Below are positions 1 through 8,389 of a stretch of DNA of 64,000 nt, one piece after another. The DNA is taken from positions 1,888,501 to 1,952,500 of the forward strand of contig NZ_CP014229.1 of NCBI RefSeq assembly GCF_001553605.1, written 5' to 3'. Each line of letters opens with the position of its first letter. The first letter of the stretch is position 1. A program made the translations under genes and the position numbers. The DNA is from Desulfovibrio fairfieldensis. Lineage in GTDB: Bacteria; Desulfobacterota; Desulfovibrionia; Desulfovibrionales; Desulfovibrionaceae. A model generated the notes under the pieces. The model did not search any database and was not told the DNA's origin. It saw only the letters and a program-made list of their open reading frames with translations.

Positions 1-89
1 CGCAGCAACAATGAGTAAGGTACTCCGGGCCAACGATATTCGCGTGGATGACCATAGCGCATACGTTCTGATGTGGCGTGAAACTTGTG

Positions 90-116
90 TTGACAATTTT
101 TCAATTTTTCAATAAT
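90..116 (+). promoter_or_regulatory. candidate promoter for the first methyltransferase
   Basis: A perfect TTGACA lies at 90-95 and AATAAT at 111-116. The 15-base spacer is short for a sigma-70 promoter. The stretch 96-147 repeats the word ATTTTTCAATTTT three times, which could also be a binding site. Nothing else is recognisable in bases 1-156. Confidence 0.35.
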
Positions 117-156
117 TCTGACATTGAAAAATACAATTTTTCAATTTTAAGAGAAC

Positions 157-1251
157 TTGCTGAATAAACAGGAATTATCGAGGTGGAATGTGCCCGCATT
201 TGGTACCATCCTCACAGGCGACGCCCTGGCCATGCTTCGCACTCTGCCGGACCAGTCCGTGCATTGCTGCGTCACGTCGCCTCCGTATTGGGGGCTGCGG
301 GATTATGGAGTTTTGGGCCAGATAGGGCTTGAATCCTCGCCGCAAAAGTATGTTACCGCGCTAATGTCAATTTTTCATGAAGTTCATCGCGTACTCCGTG
401 CTGACGGTACGCTATGGCTGAATCTGGGCGATAGCTACATCGGATACCACGGCAACAAAAACGCCCATGGATCCGCAGCGCCTTCCGACAAAAACGGATA
501 CCGTGAAAACATGCGTCCCACTTCTGTTGGGGCGGACGGCCTCAAGAATAAGGACATGGCCGGGATTCCTTGGCGCGTGGCTTTCGCACTCCAAGACGCC
601 GGTTGGTATCTGCGTTGTGATGTTATTTGGGCAAAGCCAAATCCTATGCCGGAAAGCGTGCAGGACCGCCCCACGCGTGCGCACGAGTATCTTTTTCTCT
701 TCTCCAAGTCGGAGCGCTATTACTACGACCATGAGGCCGTGCGAGAGCCCTCCGCTCCCTCTCGTAACTCTCGTAAAGGGAACGCATATACCGGTGGCCG
801 CAGTTTCGATAATTCAACGGATGCCGTGCGGGACAGCCACGGCAATGCGCCGCAAGGCGACATCCGGGCAGTAAAACGCCACTCCGTCCGCCCCGGCATT
901 GATGTCAAGGGGGGAAATCAGGGGATGGGGAAAATGACCTATCCCCTCTACACCCGCAATCGGCGCTCTGTATGGAGCGTCGCCACACACCCCTTCCCTG
1001 ACGCCCACTTTGCAACTTTTCCCCCGGACCTAATCCGGCCTTGCGTCCTTGCCGGGTGCCCAGCGGGCGGCGTGGTGCTCGATCCGTTTTTCGGAGCGGG
1101 TACTGTCGGCGTGGCCTGTGTCGAAGAGGAACGACGTTACCTCGGCATCGAAATCAATCCCGATTATGTGGCAATGGCCAAGCGGCGCATCGGGCAGGCA
1201 CGTCCGAAGGGACCGCAGCCTCTTTCCCTGCTGGATATGGGGGTGGCGTGA
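157..1251 (+). CDS. beta-class DNA methyltransferase (N4-cytosine or N6-adenine)
   Basis: This protein would transfer a methyl group from S-adenosylmethionine to an exocyclic amino group in DNA. The catalytic motif TSPPYW is at residues 40-45. The cofactor motif LDPFFGAGT lies near residues 307-315, so the motifs run in the beta-class order with the catalytic motif first. SPPY is common in N4-cytosine enzymes but also occurs in N6-adenine enzymes, so the base is not settled. The start used is TTG at 157, because the next in-frame ATG (232) would remove the conserved segment just before motif IV. The stop overlaps the start of the next gene (TGATG), suggesting coupled translation. No restriction enzyme is adjacent, so a phage- or plasmid-type orphan methylase is likely. 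Confidence 0.85.
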   Translation: MLNKQELSRWNVPAFGTILTGDALAMLRTLPDQSVHCCVTSPPYWGLRDYGVLGQIGLESSPQKYVTALMSIFHEVHRVLRADGTLWLNLGDSYIGYHGNKNAHGSAAPSDKNGYRENMRPTSVGADGLKNKDMAGIPWRVAFALQDAGWYLRCDVIWAKPNPMPESVQDRPTRAHEYLFLFSKSERYYYDHEAVREPSAPSRNSRKGNAYTGGRSFDNSTDAVRDSHGNAPQGDIRAVKRHSVRPGIDVKGGNQGMGKMTYPLYTRNRRSVWSVATHPFPDAHFATFPPDLIRPCVLAGCPAGGVVLDPFFGAGTVGVACVEEERRYLGIEINPDYVAMAKRRIGQARPKGPQPLSLLDMGVA

Positions 1252-2246
1252 TGTTCCATCTGCCCGCTATCCCCCCGTTTGTCCCACGCGAAAACGTGCG
1301 GCCCGTCGTTTCCGTGTCCGGAGGAAAGGACTCGACGGCTACCTACTTGCTGGCCCTGGAACAGACCGACGGCGATTTTGCCGCCGTGTTTGCGGACACC
1401 GGCAACGAGCATCCGTACACCTATGAATACGTGGCCCGGCTGCACGAACGCACGGGCGGCCCGAAAGTGCAGGTTGTCAAAGCCGATTTTTCGCGGGAGC
1501 TGGCGCGGAAGCGGCTCTACCTAGAATCCGGTCGGGCAACGGCACGAACAGAACGGCCTTGGACGGAAGAACGGGTGCATGAAGTCCTTGCAATGGGCTT
1601 TGAACCGACGAGGATCCCATTCCTTGACCTCTGTCGATCTAAGGGCTTGTTTCCAAGCCGGATGCGGGCTTTCTGTTCACAGTTTTTGAAACGCTTTGCC
1701 TTGCTAGAGCAAGGCCATCTGCCGCTTATCAACTCCGGATATCATGTCATATCGTGGCAAGGCATCCGGGCCGAAGAGTCGGTACAGCGCTCCTGCTATC
1801 CGATGTGGGAAATTTCGCCCGAATCGGAATCCGTGACCCTCTATCGTCCCCTCATGGGCTGGACAGTAGAGGACGTGGCCGCCATGCACAAGCGGCACAA
1901 CGTGCCCCTGAATCCACTCTACGGCATGGGATTTTTCCGTGTGGGCTGTATGCCATGCATCCAGTCCAACAAGCAGGATATCCGGTTGACGGCACAAAAG
2001 TGTCCGGAGGCGATAGCCAAGATAAGGCAGTGGGAAGGTATAGTACGAGCCTATAGCCGCCTTGGGCAGACCACGTTTTTCCATCAGAACACCACGGGGA
2101 ACGATGTGCCGGTGGGAATTGACGAAGTTGTCCGCTGGTCCATGACCCGCCGTGGTACCCGCAGCGGCCGCCAGTTCGATCTGCTGGCCCTGGCCCCTCC
2201 CCCGACCTCCGAGGTGTGTGTTTACGCAGGAGGGTTGTGCGAATGA
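1251..2246 (+). CDS. PAPS reductase / ATP-pyrophosphatase family protein
   Basis: Residues 23-28 are SGGKDS, the pyrophosphate-binding loop of the PAPS reductase/adenine nucleotide alpha hydrolase family, which adenylates or reduces sulfur substrates. A CxxC pair lies near residues 234-237 and another Cys near the C-terminus (CVYAGGLCE), which could hold metal or an Fe-S cluster. An upstream in-frame extension exists, but ATG 1251 overlaps the methylase stop and is the natural start, giving 331 residues. Phages often carry such genes beside DNA methylases. The substrate cannot be read from sequence, and a link to DNA sulfur modification (DndC-like) is only a possibility. The last ~70 residues have a second, diverged copy at 5190-5413. 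Confidence 0.8.
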   Translation: MFHLPAIPPFVPRENVRPVVSVSGGKDSTATYLLALEQTDGDFAAVFADTGNEHPYTYEYVARLHERTGGPKVQVVKADFSRELARKRLYLESGRATARTERPWTEERVHEVLAMGFEPTRIPFLDLCRSKGLFPSRMRAFCSQFLKRFALLEQGHLPLINSGYHVISWQGIRAEESVQRSCYPMWEISPESESVTLYRPLMGWTVEDVAAMHKRHNVPLNPLYGMGFFRVGCMPCIQSNKQDIRLTAQKCPEAIAKIRQWEGIVRAYSRLGQTTFFHQNTTGNDVPVGIDEVVRWSMTRRGTRSGRQFDLLALAPPPTSEVCVYAGGLCE

Positions 2247-2513
2247 AAGTCGCCTTTCACTTTCATGGAACAAGGCGCCTCTCCAAGCGGTGGGGAATGT
2301 CTTTGCCGGGGGCCTGCATGGCAGGCTGAGGATAATAGAAAAGGCCCCGTTGCAGCTCAGGGCCTTTCCGTGTGGCTTCGCCACAAACAAACTTATGTAC
2401 GAGTGAAGTATGCTTGATTCAGACCAAATTGTCAATGGATCATTTCGAAAGTTTCCTGGCATATCACTGTCACCTTCCCCTCCCCTCTCTTTTACAACAG
2501 GAGGGACAGGGCA
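2247..2513. other. intergenic region with two hairpins
   Basis: A hairpin with arms AAAGGCCC and GGGCCTTT spans about 2340-2369 and could end transcription of the methylase/PAPS operon, although no good U tract follows on the plus strand. A small UUCG-type hairpin, GTGGCTTCGCCAC, follows at about 2372-2384. A 28-codon open frame begins at ATG 2243, overlapping the PAPS stop exactly where the second copy of this junction (5410) starts a methyltransferase; it looks non-functional. GAGGGA just before 2514 is the ribosome site of the next gene. Confidence 0.5.
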
Positions 2514-3851
2514 ATGAATACCGATATCCGCCTTCATATCACATTTTGGGGACATCATAAGACCAAGCGGCTGAAATCAGCCCTTGGATCTGATGGTATT
2601 GAATCCCTCTTGAAGCTCTGGCTGTGGACCGCGCAGAATCGTCCTTCCGGTATTCTTACCAGTATGGATACACGGGACATTGAACTCGTCAGCGACTGGA
2701 ACGGCCTTGAGGGCGAATTTTTCAAAACTTGCCACGATATAGGCTGGATCGATGATAGTGACGGCAAAAGCCGCACATATGAAATCCATGACTGGCGCGT
2801 CTGGAATCCTTACGCTGCGGCCGAAGATGAAAGGCGCTCGCAAGGACGCCTGGCAAAACTCGCCCAGGCCAACAAGGAAGCGTACCAAGCTTGCGCTTCA
2901 GCGGGCATCAGAGAGCTCAGCGCCGACGAATACCAGCAGCTCAAGCCCCTCCATGGCCAAGCCCTTTGCGATTGCGTCACAAGTATCCAGAGCGCCCAAA
3001 GCGAAAGCTCCGCTTCCAACAGCGGGCGCAGAGCGCCCGCACAGCGGCGCAACAGCGCCGCAAGTACTCCGCAGCAGCGCCGCAGCAGCGCCGCAGATAC
3101 GCCGCAGCAGCAAGAGGGTTGCGCAGGCCCTTCTCCCCAAAAAATGCAGGGGAATCTCCCTGCTGGAGTTTCAGCGGATTGCCCACATGGTGACCATCCG
3201 GCCGCCGAAAATCGCCAGGAAATCCAGGCTGAAGAGGCCGGAACGCACTCGCATCTCAATATAAATCAAGGAGATTCCCCGGACTCGCCTTATTCAGGCC
3301 CAGACCACAGCTACCGCAGTGCGGACGCTCAGCGCCCGCTAGCGCGGTCGCTAGCCCCATTACCATTACCAGATCCATTACCAAGTGAAGAAAGAAATCT
3401 CTTATCTCCCCACCCTACTGACTTCGAAGTGAGTAAGAGCCCACAAGGCAGGGAGGGAGGGAAAAATGGGAATGCTGAAGCTCAAGTTCCCCCCGAATTT
3501 AACCCCGAATTTAAGGAGCTTCGCAAAATCTACGACTCCGTGCGCACAGAAGCCCCGCTCACAGGTGTGAAGGCCTATGTGGCGCTTAAAAAATCAGGAA
3601 GTTGGCCGGGCCTGGAATTTATAAAATCGGCGCTCAGGAATTTGTCGGAGAAAGACTACCAGTGGCTCAACGGCACTGCGCCGGGCTTGGAGAAATTTCT
3701 TTGTGAAGGCTGGTGGACCATTGAGCCGCGCCCTTCACCTCCAGCCCCCAAGATCCGCCAGGGACAAAACGCTGGTGATCGGAACGCTCTTTCTCGAAAG
3801 AACGCTGAAACCGCAAATCGGGTACTTGGAGAGATCCAGTCTGAAGTCTGA
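2514..3851 (+). CDS. phage-type DNA replication protein (organizer-like N-terminus)
   Basis: The first ~115 residues (TDIRLHITFWGHHKTKRLKS, then LLKLWLWTAQN, IHDW and NPYAA) follow the pattern seen at the N-terminus of many phage replication initiator/organizer proteins, where a winged-helix-like domain binds the origin. Residues ~160-300 are low-complexity, rich in Ala, Gln, Ser and Pro, and encoded by imperfect CGCCGCAGCAG-like repeats (3000-3110); this is probably a flexible linker or possibly origin iterons within the gene. The C-terminal part (from ~320) could bind a helicase loader. AGGAGGGAC sits just before ATG 2514. The next gene is a probable partner. The role is inferred from N-terminal resemblance only. 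Confidence 0.6.
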   Translation: MNTDIRLHITFWGHHKTKRLKSALGSDGIESLLKLWLWTAQNRPSGILTSMDTRDIELVSDWNGLEGEFFKTCHDIGWIDDSDGKSRTYEIHDWRVWNPYAAAEDERRSQGRLAKLAQANKEAYQACASAGIRELSADEYQQLKPLHGQALCDCVTSIQSAQSESSASNSGRRAPAQRRNSAASTPQQRRSSAADTPQQQEGCAGPSPQKMQGNLPAGVSADCPHGDHPAAENRQEIQAEEAGTHSHLNINQGDSPDSPYSGPDHSYRSADAQRPLARSLAPLPLPDPLPSEERNLLSPHPTDFEVSKSPQGREGGKNGNAEAQVPPEFNPEFKELRKIYDSVRTEAPLTGVKAYVALKKSGSWPGLEFIKSALRNLSEKDYQWLNGTAPGLEKFLCEGWWTIEPRPSPPAPKIRQGQNAGDRNALSRKNAETANRVLGEIQSEV

Positions 3852-3870
3852 AATAAGCAGGAAGTGACAC

Positions 3871-4479
3871 ATGGAAACAAGATCTGAAGAGCTGCAAGAA
3901 AAGGCCTCGGCCATCATGGCTCTAGCGGAAAATTTTCAGCACGAGCTTTCGGATCCACTCCTCAAGATTTGGCTGAGGAACCTCGATCCATGGCCGGCGA
4001 ATATTGTTGAAAACGCTGTAGCCATGGTCCTCAGGAACTACAAAGGGTGGAAATTTCCCTCCTACTCAGTCCTTCAAAGTGCTCTGGATGAGCTTTGCGG
4101 AAAAAGCCAAGCGCAACTCAGAGATCAGGCCATAGCCGAATGGGGTCTGCTGATGAGAAATATCTCCCTCCGCGGCACACGAAACGAACCGGAGCATCAT
4201 CCCACCACTGCCTATGTTATTCGCTTGCTTGGCGGCTGGGCAAATGTTTGCCAGTGGAAGCTCGCCGAACTTGATTTCAAGCAGAGAAACTTTTTGGATC
4301 TTTGGATCCAGAGTCATGGAAAAACGGACGTCCTGGCCCAAGGAGCGTTCGCAATTGCGCAAACCAGCGCCGCTGTTGCGGACAAGGCAATCATGCCTTT
4401 GCTTGAGCTGCATAAAGTTTGGCCGCAACAAAAAAGGGAGTCCCCCCCTCCCGGCTTGCCTGCAGCCCAGAATAAATAA
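3871..4479 (+). CDS. phage-type replication accessory protein (DUF6475-like)
   Basis: A 202-residue soluble protein placed 19 bases after the putative replication organizer, with a good ribosome site (AGGAAG) before ATG 3871. The motif LLGGWANVCQW near residue 122 followed by a FLDLW segment resembles small phage replication proteins classed as DUF6475, sometimes assumed to load the host replicative helicase. I see no nucleotide-binding motif. The C-terminus is Pro-rich. Position and general shape, rather than catalytic residues, support a replication role. Confidence 0.5.
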   Translation: METRSEELQEKASAIMALAENFQHELSDPLLKIWLRNLDPWPANIVENAVAMVLRNYKGWKFPSYSVLQSALDELCGKSQAQLRDQAIAEWGLLMRNISLRGTRNEPEHHPTTAYVIRLLGGWANVCQWKLAELDFKQRNFLDLWIQSHGKTDVLAQGAFAIAQTSAAVADKAIMPLLELHKVWPQQKRESPPPGLPAAQNK

Positions 4480-4508
4480 CGTTTTTACCGTGCCGGGAGT
4501 CTAAAAAA

Positions 4509-4595
4509 ATGAAATACATTGAAATACGCCATGCCCACCTTTTCTGCGGCTTGGGAGGCGGCGCAAAAGGCTTCAATTCTGGATATGGCGGATAA
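4509..4595 (+). pseudogene. N-terminal remnant of a C5-cytosine methyltransferase
   Basis: This 28-codon frame encodes a start like that of phage cytosine-5 methyltransferases: residues 8-20 read AHLFCGLGGGAKG, matching cofactor motif I, and then a stop follows at 4593. No later methyltransferase motif follows in any nearby frame. It is best read as the stump of a second methylase lost during the rearrangement that also produced the PAPS remnant at 5150-5413. Confidence 0.6.
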
Positions 4596-4655
4596 GATCG
4601 CTTCTTTGTATGGAATGAAACTTTATTCGCCCCGTCGGACGGATGGGAGGGAACA

Positions 4656-4793
4656 ATGAACAAGGAAATGATGAACGCTATGGCCACGGATGCCTTTGCC
4701 CAGGCGCAGGAAGGCTTCGCCGTGCCGCTTGATCCTGACCTGGCGGATGCTCTGGGCGCTTTCATGGAAGAGGCGCTGCCGTCTGAACTGTAA
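4656..4793 (+). CDS. small acidic protein, unknown function
   Basis: A 45-residue acidic protein with a strong ribosome site (GGGAGGG, 6 bases before ATG 4656). It is Ala/Met/Leu/Glu rich and probably alpha-helical, with no Cys and no membrane segment. It lies between the methylase remnant and another small unknown gene in the phage-like early region. No function can be assigned. Confidence 0.55.
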   Translation: MNKEMMNAMATDAFAQAQEGFAVPLDPDLADALGAFMEEALPSEL

Positions 4794-4821
4794 AGATCAG
4801 TCGTGAACAGGGTGAACAGCA

Positions 4822-5181
4822 ATGGAAGCCGCTACCCAATACTGGATTCGTGAGGACAATAGAACCCTGATACGCGCAAAAGGGTTGCGCGAAGCAGTCA
4901 AAAAGGCTGAGCAGGGGTTTTATGCCCTTTGCGATGGAGGGCAGGTCTGGTGCGTCGCGGACACCATCCCTAATCTGCTGCGCCAAATTACACACTCCAC
5001 AGAGAAAGACCTTAACGCTCTTGAAAAAGCATTGTGTGATGAAAACTACGTTTATTGGCGTATTTATCCCGTTTCAAAATCTTTTGTATGTGATTTTTGG
5101 CGATTTCATCAACAATCTAATAGAACAGTAATTTTCCCTAGCTATCGAATTGAGGATGGCCATGCACTCTTTGAAGGATAA
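4822..5181 (+). CDS. hypothetical protein
   Basis: A 119-residue protein with several aromatic residues (VYWRIY, FWRFHQQ) and no clear motif or membrane segment. AGGGTGAACAGC precedes the ATG. Its last 32 bases overlap the open frame that carries the PAPS-reductase remnant. No family was recognised. Confidence 0.55.
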   Translation: MEAATQYWIREDNRTLIRAKGLREAVKKAEQGFYALCDGGQVWCVADTIPNLLRQITHSTEKDLNALEKALCDENYVYWRIYPVSKSFVCDFWRFHQQSNRTVIFPSYRIEDGHALFEG

Positions 5182-5413
5182 AAATACTGTTCCCCAGTGG
5201 GAAATACTGGTCCGCTCTGTCGCACGGCAGGGCGTGTCTACATTTTTCCATCAGGGCACTACGGGGAGTAGATTTCCGGTGGGCATCGACGAAGTTGTTC
5301 GTTGGTCCATGACTCGCCGTGGTACCCGCAGTGGCCACCAGTTCGATATGATGGCCCTGGCCTCTCCCCCGCCCTCCGAAGTGTGTATATATGCAGGAGG
5401 GTTGTGCGAATGA
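5150..5413 (+). pseudogene. duplicated C-terminal fragment of the PAPS reductase-like gene
   Basis: From about base 5190 the frame reproduces the C-terminus of the gene at 1251-2246: both share PVGIDEVVRWSMTRRGTRSG and end in YAGGLCE. DNA identity is also obvious by eye. The ATP-binding loop and most of the fold are absent, so the fragment cannot be a working enzyme. It may still be translated, because its stop overlaps the start of the downstream methyltransferase (ATGA), and it may act as a coupling leader. This junction probably preserves the original gene order, PAPS-like protein then C5 methyltransferase. Confidence 0.8.
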
Positions 5414-7188
5414 ACGGCTTGATCATCGATCTCTTTGCGGGCGGTGGCGGAGCCTCGACCGGCCTTGCCTGGGCCTTGGGACGCGACCCGGACATCGCCA
5501 TCAACCACGACGCCGAAGCTCTGGCCATGCACAGGGCGAATCATCCGCACACACGGCACATGCAAAACGACATCACCCGGGTGCTGCCCTTGGAAGCCAC
5601 AGGCGGGCATCCCGTGGCGATTCTGCACGCCTCGCCGGACTGCACGCATTTCAGCAAAGCGAAGGGCGGCAAGCCCAAGTCTCAGTATATCCGCGACCTC
5701 GCGTGGGTGGTCATTCGCTGGGCGGAAGACACGCACCCGAACCTTATCACGTTGGAGAACGTGGAGGAATTTTTGACGTGGGGACCGTTGGATAAAAACG
5801 GCCAGCCAATCAAAGAGCAGGCCGGGGCCACCTTTGCGGCGTGGCGGAAACGGCTTGTGCGGCTGGGCTACCGGGTGGAATGGCGGCTTTTGAGAGCCTG
5901 CGACTATGGCGCGCCCACCACGCGGCTGCGGCTTTTTGTTGTGGCGCGGCGGGACAAGCGGCCCATCGTCTGGCCCGCGCCCACACACGGCAACCCGAAA
6001 TCCGCCGAAGTGCGGGCCGGGAAACTGCTGCCGTGGCGCACGGCGGCGGAGTGTATTGACTGGTCTATCCCGAGCCGGAGCATTTTTGACCGCAAGAAAC
6101 CGCTGGCCCTCGCCACCCAACGCCGCATTGCCGAGGGATTGCGGCGGTATGTCCTCCAGGCGGCGGAGCCGTTCATCGTAACTTATTACGGGGCAAAGGG
6201 CGAACGGGATTTCCGGGGACAGGACTTGGGCCGTCCGCTCCCGACACAGACCACGGAAAACAGGTTCGGTCTGATTTCGCCTGTGGTGGTGACGAATACC
6301 ACGGGACACGCGCCGACGCCGGTGGATATGCCCATGCCGACCCTTACTACCGGCAATCAGCAGATGATGGCCGGGGTCGTCGTCGCCCCCATACTGTCGC
6401 GGCAGTTCGGCCAGTCCATCGGCCAGAGTGTGGACGCCCCGCACCCGACAATCACTCAGTGCAACCATGACGCGCTGGTACAAGCCGTATGCCTGGCGAA
6501 ACATTACGGTGGTGTCGTCGGGCACGGTATACAGCAGCCTCTGGGGACCGTCACCAGTATTGACCATCATTCTTTGGTGTCCGCCTGTCTCACCAAGTAT
6601 TACGGCAAGAGCGAGTGCGCCGCAGTGGATGCCCCCCTTCATACTCTGACCAGCAAAGAGCACATGGCCCTCACGTCTGCATGTCTGGTCAAATACTACG
6701 GCACGGCCAAGGCTGCGGACGTGGGCGAGCCCATGCACACCATTACCGCCAAGGCCCGCATGGGGTTGGTGGAAGCCGAGGCGCGGCAGAATTCCGAGCC
6801 CAGACGCTATGAGCAGGTGCGCGACTTTCTGCGTACTTGGGGCGTCATCGGCCCGAAGGACGAAGCGGAATTTATCTATCAGGGCGTCGTCCACCGTATC
6901 ACGGACATTCTGATGCGGATGCTTGCGCCGCGAGAGCTCTATACGGCGCAAGGCTTCCCGCCGGATTACATCATTGACCGGCTGCCGGACGGCAAATGCC
7001 TCACAAAAACCGCGCAGATTCGCATGTGCGGCAATTCCGTGCCGCCAGAGCTGGTTGAAGCTCTGGTTCGCGCCAACGGGCCGGACACATGGATACAGAG
7101 AGAGCGGCCAGCATACCCCTTACTGAAAGCCTGTTTTGCCGGATTGCAGTCGCACCCTCAAACAGTGGAGATGACATGTACGACATAA
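5410..7188 (+). CDS. DNA (cytosine-5) methyltransferase with a repeat-built recognition region
   Basis: Motif I DLFAGGGGASTG is at residues 7-18. The catalytic Cys is residue 78 in SPDCTHFS (PDC replaces the usual PCQ). Motif VI ENVEEF starts at 116, RLRLFVVARR is motif VIII, and CGNSVPPELV near the C-terminus is motif X. ATG 5410 overlaps the stop of the PAPS fragment. Between motifs VIII and IX (residues ~275-456), where the target-recognition domain lies, the protein has about five diverged ~35-40 residue repeats of the form P-x-x-T-x-T ... LVSACLxKYYG. The enzyme would methylate C5 of cytosine. Phage and plasmid methylases of this kind often protect against host restriction. It has 592 residues. 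Confidence 0.9.
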   Translation: MNGLIIDLFAGGGGASTGLAWALGRDPDIAINHDAEALAMHRANHPHTRHMQNDITRVLPLEATGGHPVAILHASPDCTHFSKAKGGKPKSQYIRDLAWVVIRWAEDTHPNLITLENVEEFLTWGPLDKNGQPIKEQAGATFAAWRKRLVRLGYRVEWRLLRACDYGAPTTRLRLFVVARRDKRPIVWPAPTHGNPKSAEVRAGKLLPWRTAAECIDWSIPSRSIFDRKKPLALATQRRIAEGLRRYVLQAAEPFIVTYYGAKGERDFRGQDLGRPLPTQTTENRFGLISPVVVTNTTGHAPTPVDMPMPTLTTGNQQMMAGVVVAPILSRQFGQSIGQSVDAPHPTITQCNHDALVQAVCLAKHYGGVVGHGIQQPLGTVTSIDHHSLVSACLTKYYGKSECAAVDAPLHTLTSKEHMALTSACLVKYYGTAKAADVGEPMHTITAKARMGLVEAEARQNSEPRRYEQVRDFLRTWGVIGPKDEAEFIYQGVVHRITDILMRMLAPRELYTAQGFPPDYIIDRLPDGKCLTKTAQIRMCGNSVPPELVEALVRANGPDTWIQRERPAYPLLKACFAGLQSHPQTVEMTCTT

Positions 7189-7391
7189 CTTTGAATGAGT
7201 GGTACCGCCATCTGGCGGTTTGCGGCGTATTGCGGCGCGCAGGCAACGCCGTTCCTCCTCCTACTGCCGCGGCTATTGCCGGAACCATGGGTAAGCTCCT
7301 TCTGCTCACATGGTCCGGCGAAACAATTTCCCTCGGCAGTACTCCCATATGGGTGCAACCCATTGCGGCCGCGCTCATGGCCGCCCAATAA
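7176..7391 (+). CDS. small hypothetical protein
   Basis: A 71-residue Ala-rich protein whose start (ATG 7176, GGAG 5 bases upstream) lies inside the last codons of the methyltransferase, implying coupled translation. The central AIAGTMGKLLLLTW segment is hydrophobic but no clear membrane helix is formed. VLRRAGNAVPPPTAAAIA faintly echoes motif X of C5 methyltransferases (GNxVPP), so it could be a small companion or a fragment duplicate of the upstream gene's end. Confidence 0.5.
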   Translation: MYDITLNEWYRHLAVCGVLRRAGNAVPPPTAAAIAGTMGKLLLLTWSGETISLGSTPIWVQPIAAALMAAQ

Positions 7392-7402
7392 TCGGAGACT
7401 TG

Positions 7403-8374
7403 ATGAAAATCTCGCGCCTTCGTATGCATCGTGGTCCCCAATCTATTGCCCCTCAGCAAGCCGCTTGTTACGCGAGATGTCTTATATCCTCTCTTCTCTT
7501 GGGTCACACACTGCCCACCAGAAAAAAGCATGTGAAGGATCGAGTGCCGCCTGAAGGCGTTCTGCGAGGTTTTGCCTGGGGAATAAGGGGAGAAACTCCG
7601 GAAGAGTGGATTGATGAGATGTGCACCACATTACTACGCTATAACAGGCGGCATTTCTGTACAGTTCCACATTATATTCTAACCCTCTCTGAGGGAGAAA
7701 AATTCGGCCCTAATTACAAACTCTGCGTCACAACGCTGCTTCAGGCTTTGGGCTACTCAATCCGACATCATGCCATTGCCATTTTGCACGCTGGCGCGGC
7801 GTCATCTGGAAACGAACATATCCATCTTGTGACATGCCGGATTGACCCGGGCAGCTTGCGACTCATTCAGGAAGCTGAGGGCTGGTACCGCCGCACTATG
7901 GCGCAAACTGCGGCGCTCCTGGAAAGCCAGTGCGGCTTTGCACCCGCACCTGCGGCGCCTTATCGCTTTGATGCTGCCGCGGGGAAAGTGGTGCGTGCTC
8001 GTGTTGAGGATTCCAAGATAAAGCTCAAAGCCGAATCACGGCTCATGGAAGACAGCACAGGCAAAAAGTCGCCTGAACGGTTGGCAAAAGAATCAGCTGC
8101 CCAAGCCATGGACATATTTAAAAAAGGGTTGGCTCAGGGGCGGCTGCTCAATTGGGAGGCACTACATATCGTTTGCGGGATGGTGGGTCTGCTTTTTCAT
8201 CTTGATGGCAAGGTCGCGCTCCTATCCCCGGACGGCCAAACGTGGTTCAGAGCGAGCCAAATAATGAAGGATCTAGGAATGAAGCACCTTCCTGGAAGGA
8301 TTCAAAAACCATATATTCCCACAACTGAAAAAGCCCTGGATCTCTTTAACAGAGCCAGGGAGCGGCGAAAATGA
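7403..8374 (+). CDS. relaxase, MOBP/VirD2-like (compact)
   Basis: Relaxases nick one strand at oriT through a tyrosine and pilot it into the recipient. The His triad typical of motif III is visible: H129, H139 and H141 in the segment ending NEHIHLVTCRIDP, preceded by the conserved YILTLSEGEKF strand. Y23 (AACYARC) is the best catalytic Tyr candidate by position. ATG 7403 follows CGGAGACT; longer in-frame starts upstream overlap the previous gene and lack a ribosome site. At 323 residues it is much shorter than NikB of IncI plasmids and has no primase or helicase domain. The oriT should be close, probably in 8375-8528 or upstream, but no nic site could be fixed. Confidence 0.7.
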   Translation: MKISRLRMHRGPQSIAPQQAACYARCLISSLLLGHTLPTRKKHVKDRVPPEGVLRGFAWGIRGETPEEWIDEMCTTLLRYNRRHFCTVPHYILTLSEGEKFGPNYKLCVTTLLQALGYSIRHHAIAILHAGAASSGNEHIHLVTCRIDPGSLRLIQEAEGWYRRTMAQTAALLESQCGFAPAPAAPYRFDAAAGKVVRARVEDSKIKLKAESRLMEDSTGKKSPERLAKESAAQAMDIFKKGLAQGRLLNWEALHIVCGMVGLLFHLDGKVALLSPDGQTWFRASQIMKDLGMKHLPGRIQKPYIPTTEKALDLFNRARERRK

Positions 8375-8389
8375 ACCTCATCAGATTAA

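Noticed and set aside
1041..1250. N-terminal extension of the PAPS-like protein
   Set aside because: It overlaps the methyltransferase in another frame; ATG 1251 coupled to the stop is the natural start.
3000..3110. CGCCGCAGCAG repeats as a stand-alone repeat array or origin
   Set aside because: They lie within the replication protein gene, keep its frame and encode a low-complexity linker; an origin role is possible but unsupported.
5251..6951. Long antisense open frame (566 codons) opposite the C5 methyltransferase
   Set aside because: It has no recognisable motif, and the plus strand shows all methyltransferase motifs; high GC at third positions keeps the opposite frame open.
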